Source: Methylacidimicrobium sp. B4 (GTDB taxonomy: Bacteria; Verrucomicrobiota; Verrucomicrobiia; Methylacidiphilales; Methylacidiphilaceae). From it: 64,000 nucleotides of DNA. The position numbers and the translations under genes were made by a program. The stretch spans positions 2,170,001 through 2,234,000 of the forward strand of contig NZ_CP066203.1 of the NCBI RefSeq assembly GCF_017310545.1, in the 5' to 3' direction. Position 1 is the stretch's first letter, and every line of letters starts with the position of its first letter. This document shows, one piece after another, positions 41,341 through 50,685 of the stretch. The notes under the pieces were generated by a model. The model did no database searches, had not been told where the DNA came from, and worked only from the letters and a program-made list of their open reading frames with translations.

Positions 41341-41634
41341 ATGAGAAAGCTAGTGACCGCACTTGCGCTCGCCTTGGCCATCGGGCTTCCGGGGGCCGTC
41401 GCCGAGGTATCGGTGATGAACACCACGAAGGGGATGCGGTTGACCATCCTTCCTGTGATGGGAGCGACTCGGGAGGAGGCACCGGCGCCGAAGGGCAAGG
41501 TTCGCGTCGAATCGGTAGCAGTTCACAAGGCCATCCCAGGAAAGCCGGTCGCTCATGGCGCCAAGGGCTCGAAGACGCGTCAGACGTCTACGCGGAGCAA
41601 GGCGGCTAAGCCGAGCGGGCGGAATAAGGGCTGA
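41341..41634 (+). CDS. Small basic secreted protein, paralogue B
   Basis: A 97-residue protein with a clear signal peptide (MRKLVTALALALAIGLPGAVA). The mature part has TTKGMRLTILPVMG and PKGKVRVESVAV, matching the core of the protein at 34931, and a Lys/Ser/Arg-rich tail. It is predicted to be exported, cationic and largely unstructured. The 3' end overlaps the convergent DUF4242 gene by 29 nt. Together with its paralogue it marks the two ends of the accessory stretch. Confidence 0.7.
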   Translation: MRKLVTALALALAIGLPGAVAEVSVMNTTKGMRLTILPVMGATREEAPAPKGKVRVESVAVHKAIPGKPVAHGAKGSKTRQTSTRSKAAKPSGRNKG

Positions 41635-41884
41635 TCAGATCCCGAATTTCGCAGATGCGATTCGCGGGGAAGCCCCCCTTTTGGGCATGTTCGCGGATCG
41701 CCTGCTCGTTGGGGGCCAGATAGACGCAATAGATCTTGTCGTCGGTGACGTAACTGTGCAGCCACTGGATTTGCGGGCCCATCGCATCCAGGACCGAGCA
41801 TGATTTTTCGGAAATTCCGGCGAGTTCCCGGGGAGAGAGTTTTCCGGCCCCGGGGATCTCTCGCTCAATGATATAACGTGGCAT
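41606..41884 (-). CDS. DUF4242 family protein
   Basis: A 92-residue protein matching DUF4242: MPRYIIEREIPGAGKLSPRELAGISEKS and QWLHSYVTDDKIYCVYLAPNEQAIREHAQKGGFPANRICEI. One structurally characterised relative is a nickel-binding ferredoxin-fold protein, but the family's role is not settled. ATG at 41884 matches the family start exactly; longer upstream readings are rejected. It is divergent from the ammonium transporter region. Confidence 0.88.
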   Translation of the reverse strand: MPRYIIEREIPGAGKLSPRELAGISEKSCSVLDAMGPQIQWLHSYVTDDKIYCVYLAPNEQAIREHAQKGGFPANRICEIRDLISPYSARSA

Positions 41885-42021
41885 GATGTCGCAATCCCCT
41901 GTTGAGTCTTTCCCGCCTTCGTCCGAAGGTCGTGGGCCTACACTGTAGCGCCCCGGTGCCGTTGCTGGGCAAGCGCATTCTTGGCAGGGCGAAGGAAAGC
42001 GGAGCTCCGGATCGTCCATAT

Positions 42022-42035
42022 GGGAGCGAGCTCCC
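42022..42035. promoter_or_regulatory. 14-bp palindrome upstream of sigma-54 promoter
   Basis: GGGAGC-GA-GCTCCC lies about 100 nt upstream of the sigma-54 element at 42134. This is the distance and symmetry expected of a binding site for an activator of the NtrC type. The sequence does not match the enteric NtrC consensus, so the activator is unknown. Between 41885 and 42133 no gene is supported. Confidence 0.4.
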
Positions 42036-42133
42036 GTGCCTGGGCCGCCCGAGGATGTCCCCGGAGTTGCTTCCTCGGGATCTCCCCACCACCTCCCGCG
42101 CGTGAGTGGCGCGCATGAAAAAATCCATTCGTT

Positions 42134-42150
42134 CTGGCACGCCGTTTGCT
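42134..42150 (+). promoter_or_regulatory. Sigma-54 promoter upstream of amt
   Basis: CTGGCACGCCGTTTGCT fits the sigma-54 consensus YTGGCACG-N4-TTGCW at every fixed position, with GG at -24 (42136-42137) and GC at -12 (42148-42149). Transcription would start near 42161. This is the expected promoter type for nitrogen-regulated ammonium uptake. Confidence 0.8.
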
Positions 42151-42177
42151 TTGAATGGAGCCGCAGGAGGAAACGGG

Positions 42178-42429
42178 ATGAGGGGTTCGAGCAGGGGAGG
42201 AGTTGAGACTTTCTTGGCCCGACCAACCGAGGGCGTTCGTGGAGCCGCCCATTCGGCTGGACGGGTAGACCGAGAGGTCCCCATCGCATGGAAAAAGGGA
42301 CGTCGTGCTTTCGCTTGGCGCGAGCCGCGCTTCCTTCGGATTGGCTTTGGGACTTCCCCGCATCCGTCCGGCAGGAAGAGAAAACCGCATGCGGGCCTGG
42401 CCCCCGGGATCGCACCGCAGAAGGCGTAG
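42178..42429 (+). CDS. Possible small basic protein between sigma-54 promoter and amt
   Basis: An 83-codon frame whose ATG has AGGAGG 7 nt upstream (42165-42170) and lies just 17 nt after the predicted sigma-54 start site. It ends 27 nt before amt. The protein would be basic (RGGVETFLARPTEG..., KKGRRAFAWREPRF, GRKRKPHAG) with no membrane helix and no known domain. The signals are excellent, but the composition is not clearly protein-like. It could be a leader peptide or a new small gene. The usual partner of amt at this position, glnK, is not here. Confidence 0.4.
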   Translation: MRGSSRGGVETFLARPTEGVRGAAHSAGRVDREVPIAWKKGRRAFAWREPRFLRIGFGTSPHPSGRKRKPHAGLAPGIAPQKA

Positions 42430-42456
42430 CTCCCACAAGCAAAGGAGATGATCAGA

Positions 42457-43989
42457 ATGGTTGTCACTCGATTCAAACGCTGGTTGCTCATGCTCATTGC
42501 CTGTCTGGCGATGGGCGGTGCTCTGCAGTCCGAAGCAAGAGCGGCGATGCCCATGATGGGTGGCGAGATCCTCAATTGGGCGTCATGGCAAGGAACGCCC
42601 TTCTTCGCTGCCGAAGAGCCCAGCATGGAAGCGCGGGTTGCGGGGCTCGAGGCCTACATCCTCAACGGGGATCCTTCGGGAAGCAAGGTGAGTGGGGTGC
42701 CGGGACCGGGGCACAACGCCTGGCTGATGACTTCCTCAGCGTTGGTGCTCTTCATGACCCTGCCGGGCCTCGCCCTCTTTTACGGGGGTCTCGTTCGCTC
42801 CCGGAATGTGCTGTCGGTCCTGGCGCAATGCTTGGGGATCGCGGGGCTGGTAACGATTCTCTGGTGGGCGGTGGGCTATAGCCTTGTCTTCGGCACGAGC
42901 TTTGGCTCAAGCGCACTCGGGCCCTTTTTGGGGGGGAGCGAGTTCTTCTTCCTCAAGGGGGTGGACTCGGTTCCCAACGCTGGCTATTCAATCTGGGTTT
43001 CGCAGAACGTCTACTGCATGTTCCAGCTGATGTTCGCCATCATTACCCCGGCCCTGATCCTGGGAGCGATCGCGGAGAGGATGAATTACGGGGCGTTGCT
43101 GCTTTTTCTCACGTTTTGGATGCTCTTCGTCTACTTTCCCCTCGCCCATATGGTCTGGGGAGGCACCGGCTTGATGAACGGCGCCTTCAACGCGGCGGCT
43201 CGGATCCCCGCAGTGGACTTCGCCGGCGGCACCGTGGTGCACATGTCGTCGGGTTGGTCGGGATTGATTCTCTGCCTGCTGCTCGGCCGGAGGATCGGGT
43301 ACGGGAAGGAGCCGATCCTGCCGCATAGCATGGTCCTCTGCATGGTAGGGGCCAGCATGCTCTGGATCGGCTGGTACGGCTTCAATGCGGGAAGCGCCGG
43401 AGCCGCGGACGTAATCGCCGCCAACGCGTTCACTACGACGACGCTGGCCACCGCAGTGGCTTCGTTCACCTGGGGGATGCTCGAATACGCCCTGAAAGGG
43501 AAGCCAAGTGTGCTGGGGTTCAGCACCGGAGCGGTCGCGGGCTTAGTCTGCATTACGCCGGCCTGCGGATTCGTCGATTCGACGGGATCGGTGATCATCG
43601 GGGTGCTGGCTGCTGTGGTCCCCTACTTGGCTTGCGTGAAGCTCAAGAAGGCTTTGGGGTATGACGACGCGCTCGATACCTTCGGAGTGCACGGGGTAGG
43701 GGGGACGCTGGGGGCGTTTCTGACCGGAGTCCTGGCCACGGCCAAGGTCAACGGCAACCTGAGCAACGGAGCCGTGGCCGGAAAGAACGGACTAGCAGCA
43801 CTCGTTAGTCATCACACGCTCTACTGGGCACAGCTCAAGGCGATCGTCATCACGATCGGGTTGTCGGTGAGCGTGACCGTAGTCCTGGCTCTGCTCGTGA
43901 AGCTCTTTGTCAGCTTGCGGGTGCCGGCCGAGGTGGAAACGCAGGGCCTCGATACGGTACAGCACGGCGAGGAAGGTTACGCAATCTAA
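42457..43989 (+). CDS. amt: Ammonium transporter
   Basis: A 510-residue Amt/Mep protein with a signal-like first helix and eleven further helices. The pore signatures are present: LFYGGLVRSRNVLSV, the twin-His first His in DFAGGTVVHMSSGWSGL, WIGWYGFNAGSAG and GVHGVGGTLGAFLTG (second conserved His). It conducts NH4+/NH3 into the cell. The ATG at 42457 has GGAG 9 nt upstream; the ATG 9 nt earlier has no spacing. The long leader with a sigma-54 promoter implies nitrogen control. A strong terminator follows. Confidence 0.95.
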   Translation: MVVTRFKRWLLMLIACLAMGGALQSEARAAMPMMGGEILNWASWQGTPFFAAEEPSMEARVAGLEAYILNGDPSGSKVSGVPGPGHNAWLMTSSALVLFMTLPGLALFYGGLVRSRNVLSVLAQCLGIAGLVTILWWAVGYSLVFGTSFGSSALGPFLGGSEFFFLKGVDSVPNAGYSIWVSQNVYCMFQLMFAIITPALILGAIAERMNYGALLLFLTFWMLFVYFPLAHMVWGGTGLMNGAFNAAARIPAVDFAGGTVVHMSSGWSGLILCLLLGRRIGYGKEPILPHSMVLCMVGASMLWIGWYGFNAGSAGAADVIAANAFTTTTLATAVASFTWGMLEYALKGKPSVLGFSTGAVAGLVCITPACGFVDSTGSVIIGVLAAVVPYLACVKLKKALGYDDALDTFGVHGVGGTLGAFLTGVLATAKVNGNLSNGAVAGKNGLAALVSHHTLYWAQLKAIVITIGLSVSVTVVLALLVKLFVSLRVPAEVETQGLDTVQHGEEGYAI

Positions 43990-44019
43990 TCCGCGCAGGA
44001 CCGCGCTGCGAAGAAGAAG

Positions 44020-44049
44020 CCGCCGGGTCGATCCCGGCGGTTTTTTTTT
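44020..44049 (+). terminator. Rho-independent terminator after amt
   Basis: A perfect 8-bp GC stem (CCGCCGGG at 44020-44027, CCCGGCGG at 44033-44040) with a 5-nt loop is followed by nine T residues. This is the clearest intrinsic terminator in the window. The rest of 43990-44199 holds no gene. Confidence 0.92.
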
Positions 44050-44199
44050 GAAGGGATCCGCTCGGATTGGCAGGACAGAGGCAGCTTCCCCCTCGGGCGT
44101 ATTCCTTGATAAAGGGGATTGCGAAAGGCGCTGGGATTGTGATTATACTTATGGATATATATGGAGCCCTCTCTCGCGCGAAAAAGATTGCGAAAGAGA

Positions 44200-44229
44200 T
44201 TGACTCGGCAGGGTCAGAATCGGCTTAAT
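44200..44229 (+). promoter_or_regulatory. Candidate promoter of nrdAB
   Basis: TTGACT (44200-44205) and CTTAAT (44224-44229), 18 nt apart, lie so that transcription would begin at about 44236, inside the first NrdR box. A second upstream -10-like TATACT (44144-44149) is also possible. Positions fit repression by a protein bound at the start site. Confidence 0.5.
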
Positions 44230-44230
44230 C

Positions 44231-44277
44231 GCACAATATCTTGTGTCCTGTTCTCATTTGGACACAACATCTAGAAC
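44231..44277 (+). promoter_or_regulatory. Tandem NrdR boxes
   Basis: Box 1 GCACAATATCTTGTGT (44231-44246) closely fits the NrdR consensus acaCwAtATaTwGtgt. Box 2 ACACAACATCTAGAAC (44262-44277) is a weaker match. Their starts are 31 bp apart, about three helical turns, the classical spacing for cooperative NrdR binding. The AGGAGA Shine-Dalgarno of nrdA follows immediately. Confidence 0.85.
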
Positions 44278-44291
44278 ATCAGGAGAGAACC

Positions 44292-47147
44292 ATGATTTCC
44301 CTGGAAGATGCTCGACAGATGGAGCTTGTCGGCATGGATCCGCTTTCGACCAAGACCTTTACGGTCCAGAAGCGGAATGGCACGGTCGTCGGGTTTGAGC
44401 CGAAACGAATCTCCTGGGCCGTCGAACGAGCGTTTCGGGCCGAGCACGGGGTCCCGATGGAGATGGCGCTTGCCGAGGATCTCGGCAGGGCGGTCGAGGA
44501 GGTAACGCGAGCCGTGGTGCGGCGGGCCGTTGGCGCGGCTGTCGGCGGAGAGGCGCTCGAAGTCGAGCGCATCCAGGATTGGGTGGAAACCGCACTGATG
44601 GAAGCGGGCTACCACTCGGTCGCCCGGCGCTACATCCTCTACCGGGCGGAGCGTCGGCGGGCGCGGACATTGCGCGCCGCGACCCGGTCCGGAACGGCTC
44701 CCCTCTCCTTCGTGCTGCGATGCGGGGAACGGGTTCCGCTCGATCCGGAAGGACTCGGGCGGGAGATCGAGGAGGCGTGCCGCGGCCTTGAGGATCGCTG
44801 CTCGTGGAGGAGCTTGGCCGAAGAGACCTTGCGGAGCCTTTACGACGGTGTCGCCGAGGAGGAGATCGACCAGGCGATGATCCTTGCGGCCCGTTCGCGG
44901 GTGGAGAAGGAGCCGGCCTACAGCTATGTCGCGGCGCGGATCCTTTTAGCCAAGCTCTACCGTGAAGTGCTGCCCGAGATTCGCGGACGGGAAGAGCTCG
45001 GAACGGTGCATCGGAACTTTTTTCCGATCTCCATTCGCCACGGCGTAGATGTCGGGCGCCTTTCGCCCGATCTATTGAGCTTCGATCTCGAGAAGCTCGC
45101 TGACGCCCTCCAGTTCGAGAGAGATCGAGATTTTACCTACATGGGCCTGCAGACCGTCTACGATCGTTACCTGCTCCACCATGAAGAGCGAAGAATCGAG
45201 ACGCCCCAATACTTCTGGATGCGGGTGGCGATGGGCTTGGCCCTCGCAGAGAAGGAGAATCGAGAAGCGCATGCCATCGAGTTTTACGAGCTTCTCTCCT
45301 CGTTTTTCTTCCTCTGCTCGACTCCGACCCTCTTCAATTCGGGAACAAGGCATCCCCAGCTTTCTTCCTGCTATTTGCTGACCGTGTCGGACGATCTTGA
45401 CGGAATCTTTCAGGTGATCTCCGATAATGCCCGGCTTTCGAAGTGGGCCGGAGGGTTGGGAAACGACTGGACCAACGTCCGGGCCACCGGCTCCCTGATT
45501 CGGGGGACCAACGGGAGGAGTCAGGGGGTCATTCCCTTCTTGAAGGTCGCCAACGACACGGCGGTCGCCGTCAATCAAGGCGGGAAGAGGAAAGGGGCGC
45601 TCTGTGCCTACCTGGAAACCTGGCATCTCGACATCGAGGACTTCCTCGAGCTCCGAAGGAACACGGGCGATGAGCGGCGCCGAACGCCCGACATGAATAC
45701 GGCCAACTGGATTCCTGACCTGTTCATGAAGCGTGTCATCGAAGGAGGGAACTGGACGCTCTTCAGCCCGAGTGACGTTCCGGATCTTCACGATCTCTAT
45801 GGCAGGGCCTTCGAGCGCCGCTATTGCGAGTATGAGGCGATGGCGGATCGGGGGGAGATTCGCAACTTCCGGCGCGTTGCGGCATCGACTCTCTGGAGGA
45901 AGATGCTCACGATGCTCTTCGAGACCGGCCATCCCTGGATCACTTTCAAGGATCCGTCCAATGTCCGGTCTCCGCAGGATCACGTCGGCGTGATTCACAA
46001 CTCCAATCTTTGCACCGAGATCACGTTAAATACCTCGACGGAGGAAACCGCGGTCTGCAACCTGGGCTCGATCAATCTGGCTGCCCATGTGAGGGACGGA
46101 GTTCTCGACGAGGAGCGGCTGGCGAGGACGATTCGGGTAGCGGTCCGGATGCTCGACAACGTCGTCGACATCAATTTCTATCCGACTCCGGCAGCCAGGA
46201 ACGCCAACTTGCGGCATCGCCCGATCGGTCTCGGACTGATGGGCTTCCAGGACGCGCTCTACCGCCTGAAGATCTCCTACGGGAGCCGGGAGGCGGTAGA
46301 ATTCGCGGATCGGACGATGGAGAGCATTGCCTACTACGCGCTGCTGGCTTCCTCGGACCTGGCGGAGGAACGAGGCGCCTATTCCACCTTCCGCGGCTCG
46401 AAATGGGATCGGGGCCTCCTGCCCATCGACACCCTCTCGCTGCTGGAGGAGGAGCGCGGGGGAAATCTCGAAGTGGATCGAACGGTAAGGAAGGATTGGG
46501 AGGTGGTCCGAAAGGCGATTCGGCGGCACGGCTTGAGGAACAGCAACCTGCTCGCGATCGCTCCTACCGCAACGATTTCGAACATCAGCGGAGTCTCTCA
46601 ATCGATCGAGCCGACCTATAAGAACCTTTTCGTGAAATCAAACCTCTCTGGCGACTTCACGACGGTCAACAGCTACCTGGTCGAGGAGTTGAAGCAGGCA
46701 GGGCTGTGGGACCAGGAGATGGTCGATGATCTTAAGTTCTACGATGGTTCGGTTCTTTCCATCGAGCGGATTCCCCGGGAGATCAAGGAGAGATATGTCA
46801 GCGCCTTTGAGCTCGATCCGCACTGGTTGATCGAGTGCGCCAGCCGCCGGCAGAAATGGATCGATATGGCGCAGTCGCTCAATCTCTACATCGCCGAGCC
46901 CAACGGGAAGAAGCTTTCCGATATGTACCTTCTGGCTTGGCGAAAAGGTCTCAAGACGACCTACTACCTTCGGGCCGTGGCGGCGACCTCCGTGGAAAAA
47001 TCGACCCTGGACATCAATGCCAGAGGGCTCCAGCCGCGGTGGATGAAAAGTGTGAGCCCCTCGTCGCGCGTCCGTGTCGATCGGCCCGAGGAGCGGAACG
47101 GGAGCAGTTGCTCTCTCGATAATCCGGAATGCGAGAGTTGCCAATGA
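44292..47147 (+). CDS. nrdA: Ribonucleoside-diphosphate reductase, alpha subunit (class I)
   Basis: A 951-residue large subunit. The N-terminus holds an ATP-cone ([26 protein letters not shown]) and then what looks like a second, degenerate cone ([24 protein letters not shown]...). The catalytic barrel includes [16 protein letters not shown] (catalytic Cys), the active-site loop [19 protein letters not shown], and [27 protein letters not shown]. The C-terminal tail ends in CESCQ, the redox-shuttle Cys pair. The ATP-cones confer allosteric dATP inhibition. It is the first gene of nrdA-nrdB, with NrdR boxes upstream. Confidence 0.95.
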   Translation: MISLEDARQMELVGMDPLSTKTFTVQKRNGTVVGFEPKRISWAVERAFRAEHGVPMEMALAEDLGRAVEEVTRAVVRRAVGAAVGGEALEVERIQDWVETALMEAGYHSVARRYILYRAERRRARTLRAATRSGTAPLSFVLRCGERVPLDPEGLGREIEEACRGLEDRCSWRSLAEETLRSLYDGVAEEEIDQAMILAARSRVEKEPAYSYVAARILLAKLYREVLPEIRGREELGTVHRNFFPISIRHGVDVGRLSPDLLSFDLEKLADALQFERDRDFTYMGLQTVYDRYLLHHEERRIETPQYFWMRVAMGLALAEKENREAHAIEFYELLSSFFFLCSTPTLFNSGTRHPQLSSCYLLTVSDDLDGIFQVISDNARLSKWAGGLGNDWTNVRATGSLIRGTNGRSQGVIPFLKVANDTAVAVNQGGKRKGALCAYLETWHLDIEDFLELRRNTGDERRRTPDMNTANWIPDLFMKRVIEGGNWTLFSPSDVPDLHDLYGRAFERRYCEYEAMADRGEIRNFRRVAASTLWRKMLTMLFETGHPWITFKDPSNVRSPQDHVGVIHNSNLCTEITLNTSTEETAVCNLGSINLAAHVRDGVLDEERLARTIRVAVRMLDNVVDINFYPTPAARNANLRHRPIGLGLMGFQDALYRLKISYGSREAVEFADRTMESIAYYALLASSDLAEERGAYSTFRGSKWDRGLLPIDTLSLLEEERGGNLEVDRTVRKDWEVVRKAIRRHGLRNSNLLAIAPTATISNISGVSQSIEPTYKNLFVKSNLSGDFTTVNSYLVEELKQAGLWDQEMVDDLKFYDGSVLSIERIPREIKERYVSAFELDPHWLIECASRRQKWIDMAQSLNLYIAEPNGKKLSDMYLLAWRKGLKTTYYLRAVAATSVEKSTLDINARGLQPRWMKSVSPSSRVRVDRPEERNGSSCSLDNPECESCQ

Positions 47148-47268
47148 CCGGTGGCCGTTTCCGACTCTCTCGGCCACGCAGTGCCTGACCCCGTTCGATC
47201 AGACCGGCTCCAGGGACGAAGGCCGGTGGGTCGGCGGAAGAAAAGGAAACAGAAAGAAAGGAGAGACC

Positions 47269-48330
<1,062 letters not shown>

Positions 48331-48334
48331 GCTA

Positions 48335-49723
48335 ATGCACCGCTTCCGCTATCAGGGGGACGCCCTTTACGTCGAGGAGGTATCGGCTGCTGTCCTGGCC
48401 GAAACCTATGGCACCCCGCTCTATGTCTATTCGGCCGGCACCATCCTCGATCACTACGAGCGGCTCTCTTCGGCGCTGCGGCCCCTCGACCCGCTGGTCT
48501 GCTATGCCGTCAAAGCCAATTCCAATCTGGCTCTCCTTCGCCTGCTTGCGTCCCGTGGCTGTGGCTTCGATCTGGTGAGCGGGGGCGAGCTTTATCGAGT
48601 GCTTCGGGCCGGTGGGGATCCCGCCCGGTCTACGTTTGCCGGTGTGGCCAAGACGACCCGGGAAATCGAGGAAGCCTTGGAAGCGGGCATTTACAGCTTC
48701 GTCGCGGAGAGCCGGGAAGAGCTGGGGACCATCGATGGCGTGGCTGCTCGCTTGGGCAAGCGGGCTCCGATCGCACTCCGGATCAATCCCGATGTGGGCG
48801 CGCAGACTCATGCCAAGGTGAAGACAGGGGTAGCGGAGAGCAAATTCGGCATCCCGGCTGAGGAGATCGAGGATCTCTATCAGGCGCTTCCCCGCTTTTC
48901 CCACCTCTGGCTACGAGGAATGCAAATCCATATCGGCTCGCAGATCCGGGACGTCGAGCCCTTCGAAGAGGCGGTCCGCCGGGTGATTCCCTTGGTGAGG
49001 ATTGCGCGTGACCGGTTCGGTGCGGAGTTCTTCGACATCGGGGGAGGATTGGGAATCGCTTATGAGGAGGCCCTGCAGAGCGGCGATCCCGGCTGGTGGG
49101 AGAGCAAGGGCGGGTGGGCTACGCCCGCCCGCTATGCGGAGCGGCTGCTTCCCTTGCTGGGTCCGCTCGGGCTCCGCATCGTCGTGGAGCCAGGGAGGCT
49201 GCTCGTCGGAAATGCGGGGATTCTTCTCACGAAGGTCCTCTATCGGAAGGATCGGCCGAAGAAGAAGTTCGTGATCGTCGACGCGGGGATGAACGACCTC
49301 ATCCGCCCGGCGCTCTATGGATCCTTTCACCAGATCGTGCCACTAGCTCGTCGCGAGGGGGAGCTGATCGAGGCGGATGTCGTCGGACCCGTCTGCGAGT
49401 CGGGCGACTGCTTCGCTAGCTCGCGGCGGATGCCTTCGGTAGGGGCGGGGGATCTGCTGGCGATCTTCAGCGCCGGGGCGTATGGATTCTCCATGGCTTC
49501 GCAATACAACTCTCGCCCGAGGCCGGCCGAGGTCCTGGTCGAAGGAGCCAACCACCGGCTCATTCGACGGCGGGAACGCTACGAGGATCTGGTGCGCGGC
49601 GAGTCGACCGGCGGGGGAGAAAGAGGCTTGGAGGACGCAGAAGAAGCGGCGGGAGATCAAAGGCGGACGGGTGAGGGCGAGAATGGGAAACGCGACCCAG
49701 CGGGTCGGAAGGAGGAGTCATGA
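48335..49723 (+). CDS. lysA: Diaminopimelate decarboxylase
   Basis: A 462-residue PLP enzyme (alanine racemase-like TIM barrel), the last step of lysine synthesis. Visible motifs are CYAVKANSNLALLRLLASRGCGFDLVSGGEL (Schiff-base Lys in VKAN), HIGSQIRDVEPF, FDIGGGLGIAY, VVEPGRLLVGNAG and VVGPVCESGDCFA (CESGD contributes the second-subunit active site). The C-terminus runs about 40 residues beyond the family norm, with a charged low-complexity tail (GGGERGLEDAEEAAGDQRRTG). Its start is 4 nt after the nrdB stop, so it may be read from the nrd promoter. The next gene overlaps by 4 nt. Confidence 0.94.
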   Translation: MHRFRYQGDALYVEEVSAAVLAETYGTPLYVYSAGTILDHYERLSSALRPLDPLVCYAVKANSNLALLRLLASRGCGFDLVSGGELYRVLRAGGDPARSTFAGVAKTTREIEEALEAGIYSFVAESREELGTIDGVAARLGKRAPIALRINPDVGAQTHAKVKTGVAESKFGIPAEEIEDLYQALPRFSHLWLRGMQIHIGSQIRDVEPFEEAVRRVIPLVRIARDRFGAEFFDIGGGLGIAYEEALQSGDPGWWESKGGWATPARYAERLLPLLGPLGLRIVVEPGRLLVGNAGILLTKVLYRKDRPKKKFVIVDAGMNDLIRPALYGSFHQIVPLARREGELIEADVVGPVCESGDCFASSRRMPSVGAGDLLAIFSAGAYGFSMASQYNSRPRPAEVLVEGANHRLIRRRERYEDLVRGESTGGGERGLEDAEEAAGDQRRTGEGENGKRDPAGRKEES

Positions 49724-50253
49724 GCTGGCGAATCAATGGTCAGAAGACGGCAATTGTTCTGGTGGATGTTCAAGAGCGGCTGTGCGCCGCCGTCGCCGGT
49801 GCGGAGAGGATCCTTGCCAGGATCGATCGCCTTCTCGAAATCGGAAAGCTCTTCTCGATTCCGGTTCACCTGACGGAGCTGGCTCCGCAGAGATTCGGCC
49901 CTATCTCCTCGCCCATTCTTCAAAAGCTCGGGGAGGGTGGCTCGCGCTCTGCGCGAAATGTCCTTTCGGCGGGCTCCGCGTTGCCGAAAGAGCTGCCGCA
50001 ATTTCTCCTCGTCGCGGGAATGGAAACGCATGCGGCGGTCCGACAAGCAATCTACGATCTCCGGGAGCGAGGGCATGCGGTTTATCTGCTGGCCGATGCC
50101 GTCGGCTCGCGCAATGCTTGCGATCACCAAGTCGCCCTGGACGAGATGCGACAAGACCGCATCGTGGTGACGACGCTCGAAGCGGCGGCTTACGAGCTCG
50201 GAGCCGAGGCGGATGAGCCGCTTTGGGACAGGCTGCTTCCTCCGCTATCGTAG
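49720..50253 (+). CDS. Isochorismatase-like hydrolase, catalytic Cys absent
   Basis: A 177-residue Rossmann-like protein of the isochorismatase/nicotinamidase superfamily. The first aspartate is in AIVLVDVQERL, and FLLVAGMETHAAVRQAIYDLRERGHAVYLLADAVGSR matches the usual GxExHxCVxxTA block. The family's nucleophilic Cys is replaced by Ala (ETHAAV). That argues against nicotinamidase-type chemistry and for either an isochorismatase-like mechanism or a non-catalytic role. ATG overlaps the lysA stop (ATGA). Confidence 0.85.
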   Translation: MSWRINGQKTAIVLVDVQERLCAAVAGAERILARIDRLLEIGKLFSIPVHLTELAPQRFGPISSPILQKLGEGGSRSARNVLSAGSALPKELPQFLLVAGMETHAAVRQAIYDLRERGHAVYLLADAVGSRNACDHQVALDEMRQDRIVVTTLEAAAYELGAEADEPLWDRLLPPLS

Positions 50254-50685
50254 CGATTGCGCGGCCTCCGCCCGCAGTTTCAGCGGTCCATCCGAGAGCT
50301 CGGCTGCCCTGGCCGACTTTTCGCGGGGAGGGTCGATCGAGATGACGCGAAGAACGGGGCTGAGAAGAATCCGATCCTGCGGGTCTCGGACGCGGGCTTT
50401 CCGGAGAATCGTCTTTACCGCCGCAGGGACCAGATCGACCGGAAGGATCAGCTCGATCTTCGTTTGAGGCAAGAAGTCCGGGAGATAATCCTTGCCGAGG
50501 TAGCGTTCTACCTCCTCCGGCGCCTTTTCGAACCGTTTCACGCGACTCACCAGGGCTCCTTCGATCCCCCGATCGGCGAGCGCATCGCGGAGGTCGCCGA
50601 GGCAAAACCGGGGAATGACGGCCTCCACCTTTTGAAACAGTCGGGTGGAAAGGACCGGACCGTGCGTCGTGGGCTGATCCTCCAT
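50245..50685 (-). CDS. Divergent P-II (GlnB-like) family protein
   Basis: A 146-residue protein. VEAVIPRFCLGDLRDALADRGIEGALVSRVKRF matches the P-II N-terminus; the T-loop region is EKAPEEVERYLGKDY, with Tyr at the position of the modifiable Tyr51. IELILPVDLVPAAVKTILRKARVRDPQDRILLSPVLRVISI matches the C-terminal half. The ATP-binding B-loop (usually TGKxGDGKIF) has lost its glycines, so ATP/2-oxoglutarate sensing may be altered. It has an extra N-terminal segment and is not next to amt, unlike typical glnK. It ends 9 nt inside the convergent hydrolase gene. Confidence 0.75.
   Translation of the reverse strand: MEDQPTTHGPVLSTRLFQKVEAVIPRFCLGDLRDALADRGIEGALVSRVKRFEKAPEEVERYLGKDYLPDFLPQTKIELILPVDLVPAAVKTILRKARVRDPQDRILLSPVLRVISIDPPREKSARAAELSDGPLKLRAEAAQSLR

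Noticed and set aside
34931-41634. Classical integrative element or prophage
   Set aside because: No integrase, transposase, direct terminal repeats or tRNA gene was seen at either end; only the internal paralogy suggests mobility.
41885-42626. Minus-strand frames upstream of DUF4242
   Set aside because: The family start lies exactly at 41884; the extension is antisense to the amt leader and low in protein-like features.
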